DNA of 64,000 bases from Bradyrhizobium sp. CCBAU 53421 (GCF_015291625.1 NZ_CP030047.1:8550501-8614500), one strand, 5' to 3'; counted from the first letter of the stretch, positions 9,183 through 17,631 are shown. The notes: a model not told the origin generated them from the letters alone. A program made the numbers and translations.

Positions 9183-11171
9183 TCAGAGCTCCATACCGTC
9201 ATTCGGGTCCAGAGCGACCTGACGCGCAACGCCGCGCATCTGCTGACGAAGAAGTCGAGATTGGCGAACCGCGTCCTCGTCATCCTCAAGAACGATGGCG
9301 AATTCTTCGGCCGGTGTCGGTTCGGTCGTCTCCTTGGCGATCGCGACGTGATCGGGGAGTTCGGGCTCACGACGGAGCCCGCTGTTCGCCGTGTCCTCCT
9401 CGGCCTCCGCGGCTTTGTCAGTTGGTCCTGCCGTCGGCTTCAACGGTCCGAGCGCTGACCATCCATCCGTTCGCTGTGATCGGCTGGCGCTCGCCGGATC
9501 AGGCGGCGGCAGAACCCGCTCGATGAACCGCCGATCCTCGTAGTAGCGGACCTTCTTCGCCCGGATCGGCGGCATGCCCGCCACCATGACGATCTCGTCC
9601 ATCGGCGGAAGCTGCATGACTTCGCCCGGGGTCAGCAAGGGCCTTGCCGTCTCCTGGCGCGAGACCATGAGGTGCCCTAACCAGGGGTTCAACCTGTGCC
9701 CGGCATAGTTCTTCATGGCCCGCATCTCGGTCGCCGTGCCCAACGCATCGGACACCCGCTTAGCGGTCCGCTCGTCGTTGGTCGCGAAGCTGACTCGGAC
9801 ATGGCAATTGTCGAGAATTGCGTTGTTGGGCCCGTAGGCCTTCTCGATCTGATTGAGCGACTGCGCGATCAAAAAGCTCTTGATGCCGTAGCCTGCCATG
9901 AAGGCGAGCGCGGACTCGAAGAAATCAAGCCGCCCAAGTGCGGGGAACTCGTCAAGCATCATCAGAACGCGATGCCGGCGGTCGCGGGCGTGCAGATCCT
10001 CGGTCAGGCGACGACCAATCTGGTTCAGCACCAGACGGATCAACGGCTTGGTCCGGGAAATATCCGAGGGCGGCACCACGAGGTAAAGCGTCGTCGGGCG
10101 GCCATCTGCGATCAGATCGGCGATCCGCCAGTCGCAGCGGCAGGTCACCTGGGCCACGACGGAATCGCGGTAGAGACCGAGGAACGACATCGCAGTGGAC
10201 AGGACGCCGGAACGTTCATTCTCCGACTTGTTCAGGAGTTCGCGCGCGGTCGAGGCGACCACGGGATGGGCGCCATGCTCGCCAAGATGCGGCGTCGTCA
10301 TCATTGCCTTCAGCGTCGCCTCAATCGGCCGCTTCGGATCGGACAGGAAGGCGGCGACACCGGCCAGGGTCTTGTCCACCTCGGCATAGAGGACGTGGAG
10401 AATGGCGCCGACCAGGAGCGAATGACTGGTCTTCTCCCAATGGTTCCGCTTGTCGAGTGAGCCTTCGGGGTCGACCAGGACGTCGGCGACGTTCTGCACA
10501 TCGCGAACCTCCCATTCCCCGCGCCTGACCTCGAGAAGCGGATTGTAAGCCGAGGATTTCGGGTTGGTCGGGTCGAACAACAGGACGCGGCCATGCCGCG
10601 AGCGAAAACCCGCGGTCAGCTGCCAGTTCTCACCCTTGATGTCGTGCACGATGGCCGAGCCCGGCCATGCCAACAACGAGGGAACGACGAGTCCGACACC
10701 CTTGCCGGACCGGGTGGGAGCAAAACACAAGACGTGCTCCGGCCCATCATGGCGGAGGTAGTCGCGATCGAGCTTGCCCAGCACCACACCATCCGGGCCG
10801 AGTAGTCCGGCCGCTCGAACCTCTTCCGCGTCAGCCCAGCGCGCCGAACCATAGGTCTCAACGTTCTTGGCTTCGCGCGCCCGCCGGACCGACATGCCGA
10901 TCGCCGCCGCGATCGAAACGAAGGTCCCCGACGCGGCGATGAAAGCCCCCTCCACAAAGACCTGAGGCGCATAGGCGTCATAGACGAACCACCACCAGAA
11001 GAAGATAGGCGGATAGTAGATCTTGAAGCCCAACAGTTCGAACCAAGGCCGCCCTAGTTCTGGCTGCCAGGCGAGCCGCCAAGCCGTCCACTCGGTTGCT
11101 CCCCATATGGCCAGCAAGACGATCAGGCCGACAACAATCACCTGTCCCCAGAGGATTTTGGTTCCGGACAT
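9183..11171 (-). CDS. traG: TraG, VirD4-type coupling protein
   Basis: Type IV coupling protein that brings the relaxase-bound strand to the Trb channel. The 662-residue protein has two or three N-terminal membrane helices (about 8-95), a Walker A at residues 151-160 (APTRSGKGVG), the DIKGENW motif shortly after, and a Walker B at LMMLDEFPALGRL. The C-terminal 80 residues are acidic and variable, as is common for substrate-recognition tails. It follows the relaxase gene by 36 bases on the same strand and precedes the ribbon-helix-helix gene by six, the usual order for this ICE class. Confidence 0.95.
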   Translation of the reverse strand: MSGTKILWGQVIVVGLIVLLAIWGATEWTAWRLAWQPELGRPWFELLGFKIYYPPIFFWWWFVYDAYAPQVFVEGAFIAASGTFVSIAAAIGMSVRRAREAKNVETYGSARWADAEEVRAAGLLGPDGVVLGKLDRDYLRHDGPEHVLCFAPTRSGKGVGLVVPSLLAWPGSAIVHDIKGENWQLTAGFRSRHGRVLLFDPTNPKSSAYNPLLEVRRGEWEVRDVQNVADVLVDPEGSLDKRNHWEKTSHSLLVGAILHVLYAEVDKTLAGVAAFLSDPKRPIEATLKAMMTTPHLGEHGAHPVVASTARELLNKSENERSGVLSTAMSFLGLYRDSVVAQVTCRCDWRIADLIADGRPTTLYLVVPPSDISRTKPLIRLVLNQIGRRLTEDLHARDRRHRVLMMLDEFPALGRLDFFESALAFMAGYGIKSFLIAQSLNQIEKAYGPNNAILDNCHVRVSFATNDERTAKRVSDALGTATEMRAMKNYAGHRLNPWLGHLMVSRQETARPLLTPGEVMQLPPMDEIVMVAGMPPIRAKKVRYYEDRRFIERVLPPPDPASASRSQRTDGWSALGPLKPTAGPTDKAAEAEEDTANSGLRREPELPDHVAIAKETTEPTPAEEFAIVLEDDEDAVRQSRLLRQQMRGVARQVALDPNDGMEL

Positions 11172-11207
11172 CGCGATCGCCCTTCCGTAAGTGAATTGGT
11201 GAGATAG

Positions 11208-12971
11208 CTAGAGGCCGAGGTCACGCTTCCGGCCAAAGCCCCATTCGATGCCACCGCCGTCCTTCACGACGCCGGCGACGTGTTGGCCGAGCCTCTTTTC
11301 GAGTTCGCGCGACCAGGGCACGAGTTGGAAGCCGAGCCCATTGTCGATCATGGCGAAGCGTCCCGAGGTGAGCGCCAGCCGCTGGCGATACGTACCCGCC
11401 ACATGCTCTCCGGAGCCAGGGTTCACATAAGGCAAGCCGGTCTCCGTCGAGACCTTTGTGGCCACCTCGTCCAGTTCGCGCCGACGCAGCGTGTTCAGGA
11501 GGTCGCGCTGCAAGACGATCCGTTGGCCCTGCCGCCGCGCCAGGCCTTCCTGGATTAAATGCTCGGTACGGGCTTCCATGGCGTCGCGGGTCTCGCGGCC
11601 AAATCCACCCATGGCGAGCGGCATGGGTTCGCGTTCGACCAGCCTGTGGTCGAGCCAGGTCGCGCCCTTCGCGGTGACCTGCTCGGCAAGATCGAAATCG
11701 GAGCGGATCGCCAGCACCACAATCGGCTGCGAATCGCTGGCTCGACCGAACCGTCGGACTTCGACGATTCCGCCGATCGGTGGTGCGTGATCGAAGGCCT
11801 CGAGCCCTCGGAAGCGCACGTGGTGCGCGCGTCCGTCTGTTCCGTCGATTACGGCGTAAGCCTCGCCAGTCAGTTCGGCATGCAATCCCCGGTCAACCAA
11901 TCGCCCGCTGATCTGGGACGTTGGCTGATCGCCTTCGATGACGAAGTCAGCAACGCCGCGCGCCTCCCCACGCTCGGTGAAGGCGCGGTGCATGGTCTTG
12001 ATGATGTCGCCGCGCATGCCGAGGTCACGCAAGCTACGCTCGGCCTCAAGTCCGACCATCCATTCTCCTGGCGCGGCGGATGCGGCGAGGCCCATCTTCT
12101 CCAGGTGCTGAAGGCGACCGACCATGAGGCGCCTGATCTCGGGATCGGGCTGGCTAGGGATCTCGGGGCGAAGATCGATGTAGCCCGTCTCATCTGCCGT
12201 CAGCCGGATCTCCCGATCGAGCCGCGTCCATCGTTCCGCCGTGACTTCCCTCTCCAGCGCATTGCGAATCTCGTGCTCCGGTTTTGGACCCAGCTCGATG
12301 CCAACCAATTCCTCGGCGCGTGAGCGCAGGCCCTGGCTGATATAGTCGCGGGAGATCACGAGATCCGCCCCTTCCTCATCTACTCCACGGACGAGAAGAT
12401 GGACGTGAGGGTTATCGGTGTTCCAATGATCGACAGCCACCCAATCGAGCCGCGTACCGAGATCGGTCTCCATCTGCCTGGCGAGGTCGCGGGTGAAGGC
12501 CTTCAGGTCAGTCATGTCCCCGGCATCCTCGGGCGAGACAATGAACCGGAAATGATGCCGGTCGTCCTTGCAGCGTTCGGCAAACGCCGCGCTATCTGCG
12601 CGGTCGCTCCCGGCATCGAACATCTCGGCACGCTCGCCGCTCCGGGTCACACCGTCGCGCTTCAGATATGAGAGGTGGGCGGTCAGTGGCGCGGAACGAA
12701 AGGCTCGCCCTTTGTGACGAACCACGCGCGCCTTCACCACCACGCGCCGCGTCGGGCTGAACAATCTGGCGCGGCTGAAGGCGAGACGCCCGCGGCCAAA
12801 CGTCGAGCGCCCATAGGCCGCAGAACGCCTGCCGGCCGCGGTCTGACCCGAGGTGTGTCCTGCCTTCTTCGCTGCCCGCAGAACCTGGTTGATGAAGCTC
12901 TTGGGCTTCGGCGCGCGGGTACTGCGGATGCGCCCAGGCCGAATACGCAGATCGCTGTCGCCCACGGTCAC
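11208..12971 (-). CDS. rlxS: RlxS-like relaxase (DUF3363 family)
   Basis: DNA-nicking relaxase that would initiate conjugative transfer at oriT. The N-terminal region is basic and carries the catalytic-domain features HFRFIVSPEDAGDM and DHWNTDNPHVHLLVRG; the histidines in the latter are the probable metal ligands of an HUH-type active site. The C-terminal half is the DUF3363 region. Families with this layout include RlxS of ICEMlSym(R7A). The open frame runs to a TTG at 12986. I chose the GTG at 12971 because GGGAGG lies about 7 bases upstream. The 250 bases upstream hold a string of inverted repeats that may be oriT. Confidence 0.92.
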   Translation of the reverse strand: MTVGDSDLRIRPGRIRSTRAPKPKSFINQVLRAAKKAGHTSGQTAAGRRSAAYGRSTFGRGRLAFSRARLFSPTRRVVVKARVVRHKGRAFRSAPLTAHLSYLKRDGVTRSGERAEMFDAGSDRADSAAFAERCKDDRHHFRFIVSPEDAGDMTDLKAFTRDLARQMETDLGTRLDWVAVDHWNTDNPHVHLLVRGVDEEGADLVISRDYISQGLRSRAEELVGIELGPKPEHEIRNALEREVTAERWTRLDREIRLTADETGYIDLRPEIPSQPDPEIRRLMVGRLQHLEKMGLAASAAPGEWMVGLEAERSLRDLGMRGDIIKTMHRAFTERGEARGVADFVIEGDQPTSQISGRLVDRGLHAELTGEAYAVIDGTDGRAHHVRFRGLEAFDHAPPIGGIVEVRRFGRASDSQPIVVLAIRSDFDLAEQVTAKGATWLDHRLVEREPMPLAMGGFGRETRDAMEARTEHLIQEGLARRQGQRIVLQRDLLNTLRRRELDEVATKVSTETGLPYVNPGSGEHVAGTYRQRLALTSGRFAMIDNGLGFQLVPWSRELEKRLGQHVAGVVKDGGGIEWGFGRKRDLGL

Positions 12972-13023
12972 GGCAAGGCCTCCCAACGATCAAACGCCCA
13001 CACGGTGCCGAAAACCCCTTAGA

Positions 13024-13102
13024 TTGCATTCGTCAAAATGCAAGGCGCGGCACGCGCCCCGACCGACCGGCACGCCAGAACCCAAGCCATGTCAATGGCT
13101 TG
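13024..13102. other. Candidate origin of transfer (oriT)
   Basis: Three inverted repeats stand in a row in the non-coding DNA just upstream of the relaxase gene: TTGCATT/AATGCAA (13024-13030 with 13037-13043), GGCGCG/CGCGCC (13044-13049 with 13053-13058) and CAAGCCAT/ATGGCTTG (13083-13090 with 13095-13102). Clustered inverted repeats next to the relaxase gene are typical of oriT. I did not identify a nic site, so this is a positional inference. Confidence 0.4.
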
Positions 13103-13221
13103 CGGTTCGACCGGCGAGCCCCTTTTATCTCGCCGTCCTGCTGTCGAGCCTCCCCACTGCGCTCGCCTTTCCGCCCATTCTCCTCCAGGCCGCGCTAATG
13201 CATGCGAGCTTGCGCATTGGC

Positions 13222-14106
13222 TCATCGCGAGCCTCCCGCATTAGATCTCAGGACGAACAACCCTGTTGTTTGTGGCGCAATGGCCGAAATGTCGTGTACG
13301 GAGACGGCAGTCGGAGCTCGGTTCGTTGGGTGCCCAGGTTGCGCGGTCGTTGAACTTTCAGCCCGCACAACGAAGAGCGCTCCCCCCGATGGCCGCAGAC
13401 TTGCGGCTCGACTGGAACCTGCAATATCACCACCGATGATCGGCAGAAGCTTCCGCAGATAGATCTGGGTTTCAGCGGGCAATGGACGGCCGGTGAGATG
13501 CTCTTCGTAGCTAGTAGGTCCTGCATTGTAGGCCGCTAGGAAGCCCGGTGAACCGTACCGTTCGTGCAGCTCGCGAAGGTACGCTGTTCCCGCAAGAATA
13601 TTGTCATGGGGATCGTAGGGATCGTCGCCAAGGTCGTACCGCAGACGTAGCTCTGCCCACGTCTCTGGCATGATCTGCATCAGCCCCATGGCGCCTTTCG
13701 GTGACCTAGCACGCACATTGCCGGCGCTTTCGACGTCTATGACTGCGCGTATCCAGGGCACCGGGACGCCGAAATGGCGCGCGGCCAGCTCGACGAACTC
13801 CGCAGATGGATCGATTGCTCGATAGTTCGCTGAAGGCTCCGCGGATCGCGTCGCGGCGAAAGCGGGAACGTTGCTAGCGCTCAGCGCAACAAACAACGGT
13901 ACGACAGCGCGCAGGCTCCTCTCGAACAAACGCAAGCGTGCCGCCGTGCTCGCGCCCGTCCAGGGTAAAGTCGCTTCGCGCCGGCCTTGCGGCCGCCCTG
14001 GACCACCGCTGCGCGCGACGGCGGCGCAATCGTTGGTCGGGACGGAGGAATGGTGCAGCACTCGGCCGAACAGAGGAATAGCTGATCGGGATCTCAAGAC
14101 GCGCAT
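13222..14106 (-). CDS. Lytic transglycosylase (SLT domain)
   Basis: Peptidoglycan-cleaving enzyme that would open the cell wall for the mating channel (VirB1-like role). The SLT domain contains PWIRAVIDVESAGN with the catalytic Glu, then KGAMGLMQIMPETWAELRLRY and LAAYNAGP, all diagnostic. A hydrophobic segment around residues 70-85 with AFA-A is a probable export signal preceded by a long basic N-terminus, so the true start could be internal. I used the ATG at 14106, which begins just after the traF stop. The C-terminal 70 residues are unrelated to the SLT domain and look disordered. Confidence 0.9.
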   Translation of the reverse strand: MRVLRSRSAIPLFGRVLHHSSVPTNDCAAVARSGGPGRPQGRREATLPWTGASTAARLRLFERSLRAVVPLFVALSASNVPAFAATRSAEPSANYRAIDPSAEFVELAARHFGVPVPWIRAVIDVESAGNVRARSPKGAMGLMQIMPETWAELRLRYDLGDDPYDPHDNILAGTAYLRELHERYGSPGFLAAYNAGPTSYEEHLTGRPLPAETQIYLRKLLPIIGGDIAGSSRAASLRPSGGALFVVRAESSTTAQPGHPTNRAPTAVSVHDISAIAPQTTGLFVLRSNAGGSR

Positions 14107-14108
14107 GA

Positions 14109-14621
14109 TCACTTCTCCCAGGTCCACACCGGAAGCGCACGACCAATGACAGCCGATGTCGGCAAGAACCCGAAATAACGTCCATCCAGCGAACTGGTGG
14201 ACTGCCAATTCATGGCAAAGAGTTCACCGTCACCGACGACGCGGCAGCCCTGCCATTTCGGGAGGGGGCGGCCACGGCCGTCGCGATCTCGGGCTTTGCC
14301 CATTTCGATGGCATCAACCGAAATGGTGAGCCCGCTTCGGCAAACGGTCTGCCCGGGAAGCGCCAGCACGCGCTTTAGCATCGGCAATCCGGCCGGCAGA
14401 TAGCCGTTCAGGTCGAGGAAGGTCGCGAGCGGCTCCGGTGGCTGTACGGCGAGGAGTTCTGTAACGAAAAGTTTGTCCGGCGGCTGCACACGGTAGAGCC
14501 CGATCGGTACGCTCTCGGATGCATTCCAGATGTAGGCCGGTGTAATCTCCAGAACGATTGGTGCGATAAGTGCGACGGCACCGCAGAGCATCGCGGTCAA
14601 CGTCTTGGGCCGCGGTGTCAT
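14109..14621 (-). CDS. traF: TraF, conjugative signal peptidase (S26 family)
   Basis: Membrane-anchored serine peptidase of the S26 family. In RP4, TraF processes the TrbC pilin, and trbC is present here. The 170-residue protein has one N-terminal transmembrane helix (about 8-28), the box-B-like ASESVPIGLYRV with the nucleophile Ser-37, and the general base Lys-83 in MLKRVLALPGQTV. The C-terminal GRYFGFLPTSAVIGRALPVW matches the S26 GPV/IGR box. The ATG at 14621 overlaps the preceding stop (ATGA). Confidence 0.93.
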   Translation of the reverse strand: MTPRPKTLTAMLCGAVALIAPIVLEITPAYIWNASESVPIGLYRVQPPDKLFVTELLAVQPPEPLATFLDLNGYLPAGLPMLKRVLALPGQTVCRSGLTISVDAIEMGKARDRDGRGRPLPKWQGCRVVGDGELFAMNWQSTSSLDGRYFGFLPTSAVIGRALPVWTWEK

Positions 14622-15082
14622 CGCATGACCCTCCGCCGGTGAAGCCATGCCTGGTGGCGGGCTCTCGTGTAGGGGCGCGGGTTTTCGTTGACGGACAGAC
14701 GATTATGAATGTGATGCCAATGATCAGGAGCGACGTCGGCGGGATCAATGCCAAGCGCTTCGATTGCGTCAACCATCTGCAGCACCCGTTCGACTTTCGG
14801 CCAACCGGAGAGCCGCAGCAAAATCTCCCCGCCGGGCTTCACATACGGCACGGTCGAGCAGCGCTGCCCCGGTGCGACCGCGCGCAAGATGTCAATCCGC
14901 GAGATGATCGTGCCAAAGTCGTTGGAGGTCCAACGGACGAACGCAAAGATGCTGCCGGGCGCAAATGACAAGACGCGCCGGTGACGATCGACCTTCTTCT
15001 CCTCGGCGATGCGCCCGAACCGAATGCGGTTTTCAATCCGCTTCTCGAGCCACAACACTTCCACTTCGGTGAGGTCGCTCAT
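14618..15082 (-). CDS. DUF2840 family protein
   Basis: Conserved protein of unknown function found between repA or rdfS and traF in rhizobial ICEs (Msi107-type in ICEMlSym(R7A), from memory). The 154-residue product opens MSDLTEVEVLWLEKRIENRI and carries the conserved region with APGSIFAFVRW and TSNDFGTI, then a His-rich segment (PDHWHHIHNRL). No signal peptide or membrane helix is seen. The stop overlaps the traF start, so the two are co-translated. I chose the ATG at 15082 over the in-frame upstream start because the upstream residues lack the family pattern. Confidence 0.85.
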   Translation of the reverse strand: MSDLTEVEVLWLEKRIENRIRFGRIAEEKKVDRHRRVLSFAPGSIFAFVRWTSNDFGTIISRIDILRAVAPGQRCSTVPYVKPGGEILLRLSGWPKVERVLQMVDAIEALGIDPADVAPDHWHHIHNRLSVNENPRPYTRARHQAWLHRRRVMR

Positions 15083-15301
15083 GCTACCGATCCCTGAAGC
15101 TGGCACTGGCAGCCGTGAGCCCGAGGTTCGGTGGAAGGCGCGTGCGTCTTGCAAAGGCAAGTAGAATTGGCGGCCCGTCGTTTCCGGTCGCCTCCAACGC
15201 GTCTCTCGGTCTGGTCCGTTAGAAGAAATCCGAAGGATTTCTGGTTAGTAAAGTTAGAGGGGCTGGAAGGCGCAGAGAAACAAGCTCTTAAGCTCGATTT
15301 C

Positions 15302-15366
15302 GGTCCCCAATAGCACGAGGATTGGGTCCTCGATAGCACGAGGGTTGCGGTCCCCGATAGCACGAG
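15302..15366. repeat. Three iterons beside repA
   Basis: Three direct repeats of GGTCC(C/T)C(A/G)ATAGCACGAG start at 15302, 15325 and 15349, so the spacing is 23-24 bases, about two helical turns. They lie immediately after the repA stop (15372, minus strand) and before the DUF2840 gene. Iterons next to an initiator gene are the usual structure of a theta-replication origin, and a similar arrangement is common in this ICE family. Confidence 0.8.
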
Positions 15367-15371
15367 CTGAA

Positions 15372-16259
15372 TCACAGGTTGTCCTCCGCATTTGGAATGA
15401 GACCGCGCCGGCGCAGGCGTGCCGCTAAGGGATCAACTGGCGCAGGTGCGAAGTTCAGTCGTTCGGTACCGTGCGGATCGCACGAGAGCACGAGCTGATA
15501 GCCGGGCAATGTCTGGCGCTGGACGATCTGACGCACGTCGTAAGCAAAGTGCTTGAGCGGCGAGAGGATGCCGGACTTGGCATGAAGGTGCACAAGATCA
15601 AAACTCCAGCCGCCGTCCTGCCGACCGCCGTGTTTGCGCACGAGCCGATAAAGCCAGCGCTCAAGCCCGCCCGTCAGCTCGAAATAGGCGCGGTCAATCG
15701 TCAGCACGAGCGCGTCATCGATGACGCCCGCGTAGAACCAATCAGGCAGGATCAGCTCGAGCCCGAATGGACGACCATGTGCATCGGCCGTCTCCTTCCA
15801 CTCGTTGATCCAGGAGAAGCGATGCCGCCGCCGTTCTGTCGGCTGGCGGATCGACGTCATCACGGTCGTTGACTGAAGTCTGTCGAGACCAGCCTTCAGC
15901 CGGTCATAATCGCGCGCGCTGGTGCCACGGCCGACAAACGTCAAAATCTCGTAAGGCGTTGCAGCCATCAGGCGCGACGTCTTCAAGCCGGCGTCACGAG
16001 CTTCGACGATCTGGGAAGCAGCCCAGATCAGAACGTCTGCATCCCAGATGGTCGCCATGCCGTGTTCCGGCACGGCTTCGACACGAATTGCAGTCGCGCC
16101 CGCACGGAAATCGATCGGCACCACACGTTTCGTCTTGGCGAGGGAAAAGAACGGGTAAGCCATAAGATCCTGTGCGTCGCGAGGCGCAAGATCGCCGGGC
16201 AAAGCCCGAAAGAGTTCCAGCTGGTCGCGTTCGGAATGGTGTTTGCGCCGCACGGTCAC
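15372..16259 (-). CDS. repA: RepA-like replication initiator
   Basis: Plasmid-type replication initiator protein A, 295 residues. Recognisable stretches include RDAQDLMAYPFFSLAK, MATIWDADVLIWAASQI, SRLMAATPYEILTFVGRGTS, and ELTGGLERWLYRLVRKH, which match the alphaproteobacterial RepA family with winged-helix DNA-binding domains. Three iterons follow its stop. In an ICE it could maintain the circular form after excision. Start: the GTG at 16259 has GGGAG just upstream. The longer frame to an ATG at 16298 would overlap the rdfS-like gene. Confidence 0.88.
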   Translation of the reverse strand: MTVRRKHHSERDQLELFRALPGDLAPRDAQDLMAYPFFSLAKTKRVVPIDFRAGATAIRVEAVPEHGMATIWDADVLIWAASQIVEARDAGLKTSRLMAATPYEILTFVGRGTSARDYDRLKAGLDRLQSTTVMTSIRQPTERRRHRFSWINEWKETADAHGRPFGLELILPDWFYAGVIDDALVLTIDRAYFELTGGLERWLYRLVRKHGGRQDGGWSFDLVHLHAKSGILSPLKHFAYDVRQIVQRQTLPGYQLVLSCDPHGTERLNFAPAPVDPLAARLRRRGLIPNAEDNL

Positions 16260-16275
16260 TGCTCCCACGCGGCGA

Positions 16276-16557
16276 TCAGCGACGTTCCTGGCCCGCATAC
16301 GGGCGCAACACCGGGTGCTTCTTGGCCGGCAGCACAGTCCCCCTGCCGGGATCAGACGTCGACGTTTTGGCGCCGAGATCGGCCCAAGCTTTCAGGTCAT
16401 CCAATGCGTAGACGACGCGACCGCCAATCTTCCGATACATTGGCCCGGTGCCGTATGTGCGGTGCTTTTCCAGCGTGCGACCGGAGAGGCCAAGATAGCG
16501 CGCGGCCTCCGGCGTACGCAGGAAACGCGGCGGCAGACCGGCCATCGGATCGGGCAT
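16276..16557 (-). CDS. rdfS: RdfS/AlpA-like excisionase (recombination directionality factor)
   Basis: Small winged-helix DNA-binding protein, 93 residues, of the AlpA/excisionase type. The core is PRFLRTPEAARYLGLSGRTLEKHRTYGTGP…YRKIGGRVVYALDDLKAWAD, the MerR-like fold used by Xis proteins. Its size and position (upstream of repA, DUF2840, traF and the relaxase) match RdfS, which in ICEMlSym(R7A) pushes the integrase toward excision. Here it would act with whichever recombinase mobilises the element. The function is inferred from family and synteny. The ATG at 16557 precedes MPDPMAGLPPRFLR, the natural domain start. Confidence 0.85.
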   Translation of the reverse strand: MPDPMAGLPPRFLRTPEAARYLGLSGRTLEKHRTYGTGPMYRKIGGRVVYALDDLKAWADLGAKTSTSDPGRGTVLPAKKHPVLRPYAGQERR

Positions 16558-16690
16558 TTGAGAGCTCCAGGATGACAGCGCACTGTGAAGGGTGGCGCCG
16601 GCGTGTGTGCGGCCATCATGGAGAAGCACGATATCGGAGGGGGATGCCGAAGATTGAGGGGGCGATTTTCGATACCCCAAACCGAGGGTG

Positions 16691-17197
16691 CTATTCGTCT
16701 CGGCGCCCGGGTCGGAGAAGTCGGCGATAACCGCCGCGCACCAGTGCGAGGCCAGTCTGCACTAGACGGACGGTTCGATTGCGCAGATCGTGAGTTTTCC
16801 AGGCTCGGTCTGGGATGCGTTTCTTGCCGAACAGTGCCTCTGCGATGGCGCGGTATGTGCTGCCGTCGCTCTGTGCATCGAGCGCGCGCATAGCTTTGCT
16901 CAACCGCTCGCGCCTTTGCGTTGACAGATCGCGAAACGCAGGGCCCGCCGTGCGCCCGTTCATTGCGCGCCACAACCGTCGCGCCGCGTACGCGCGTTCG
17001 TCGAAGTCGCCGTCGAACGGTAACTTGGCGACATAGTGGGCCGCTATTTCCAGCGGCGCTTTGGACCAGACGCGGTGTTCCACCGCGTTGATGAGCAGCA
17101 CGGCGTGCCAGCCGTCAGCGGCGCGGCGGACCTGGCCGGCGGCGAGATCAAGCAACGGCCGAGACGCTGCGCCGCTGCTGACGGGTGACACGGTCAC
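16691..17197 (-). CDS. fseA: FseA-like activator, C-terminal DUF2285 part (second ORF)
   Basis: Downstream half of a split FseA-type activator. As a stand-alone frame it would begin with a weak GTG at 17197, without an obvious ribosome-binding site. It contains DLAAGQVRRAADGWHAVLLI and the DUF2285 core LSKAMRALDAQSDGSTYRAIAEALFGKKRI…DLRNRTVRLVQTGLALVRGGYRRLLR. The open frame continues upstream without a stop past the end of the first ORF and there encodes IFWAHEVLPTVV, a segment that joins the two domains in the single-ORF homologues I know. It is therefore best read as the tail of a 257-residue frameshift product covering 17465-16691. In ICEMlSym(R7A) the equivalent protein activates rdfS, and rdfS is the next gene here. 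Confidence 0.85.
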   Translation of the reverse strand: MTVSPVSSGAASRPLLDLAAGQVRRAADGWHAVLLINAVEHRVWSKAPLEIAAHYVAKLPFDGDFDERAYAARRLWRAMNGRTAGPAFRDLSTQRRERLSKAMRALDAQSDGSTYRAIAEALFGKKRIPDRAWKTHDLRNRTVRLVQTGLALVRGGYRRLLRPGRRDE

Positions 17198-17270
17198 CGC
17201 GACGGGGACAACGGTCGGCAGAACCTCGTGTGCCCAAAAGATTGTCTGTTCGTCGTAGGACCTCTGCGGG

Positions 17271-17282
17271 TCATGGGCGAAA
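17271..17282 (-). other. Candidate +1 ribosomal frameshift site in fseA
   Basis: On the minus strand the first ORF ends TTT CGC CCA TGA (17282 down to 17271). Skipping one base after TTT or CGC continues in the frame that encodes HDPQRSYDEQTIFWAHEV and then the DUF2285 domain, with no stop before 16691. The position, at the extreme 3' end of the first ORF, and the direction match the recoding reported for fseA of ICEMlSym(R7A). Confidence 0.7.
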
Positions 17283-17465
17283 GCAGATGCCCCATTTCCT
17301 CCTAAACTCGGGGGTTACTTCGCCATCCGGACTGTTCTTGATCGTCTCTTCGTAGTCGCGCCGGTAATCCGGGTTTCGACGGAGAAACTCCCAGGCGACG
17401 TCGGTAACATTAGCATCTTGGAGACTCTTGTAGGACTCTGGCGACCGCCAGTCGAATTCAGGCAT
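17271..17465 (-). CDS. fseA: FseA-like activator, N-terminal DUF6499 part (first ORF)
   Basis: First ORF of the split activator, 64 residues of the DUF6499 type: MPEFDWRSPESYKSLQ, VAWEFLRRNPDYRRDY, and EFRRKWGICF just before the stop. In many ICEs this domain is fused in one frame to DUF2285. In ICEMlSym(R7A) the pair Msi172/Msi171 is joined by a +1 programmed ribosomal frameshift. Here the sequence before the stop reads TTT CGC CCA TGA, and a +1 shift there opens directly into the DUF2285 frame. I used the ATG at 17465; an upstream ATG at 17480 is also in frame. Confidence 0.85.
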   Translation of the reverse strand: MPEFDWRSPESYKSLQDANVTDVAWEFLRRNPDYRRDYEETIKNSPDGEVTPEFRRKWGICFRP

Positions 17466-17549
17466 TGCTTCCGCCCCCATTGCGCGCAGCTAACAAGGAT
17501 TGCGGTGCAATAGTTCTAATCGATTGGGTTGCAGGAAGTCCCTAGTTTG

Positions 17550-17563
17550 GCACCACGTGGTGC
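17550..17563. promoter_or_regulatory. 14-base perfect palindrome upstream of fseA
   Basis: GCACCACGTGGTGC is a perfect dyad in the 166-base gap between qseM and the fseA first ORF, about 85 bases upstream of the fseA start. It is a plausible operator for a dimeric regulator of fseA. It does not match the TraR tra-box sequence I know (ATGTGCAGATCTGCACAT), so the binding protein is unknown. Confidence 0.45.
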
Positions 17564-17631
17564 TTCCGGATGACCACTTGCCTGCAGAAGGAAGCGATTT
17601 TCGATAGACGTTCCGATCGACAAAGGTTTTT

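Noticed and set aside
15302..15366. CRISPR array
   Set aside because: Only three repeats with 5-6 base spacers next to repA; these are iterons.
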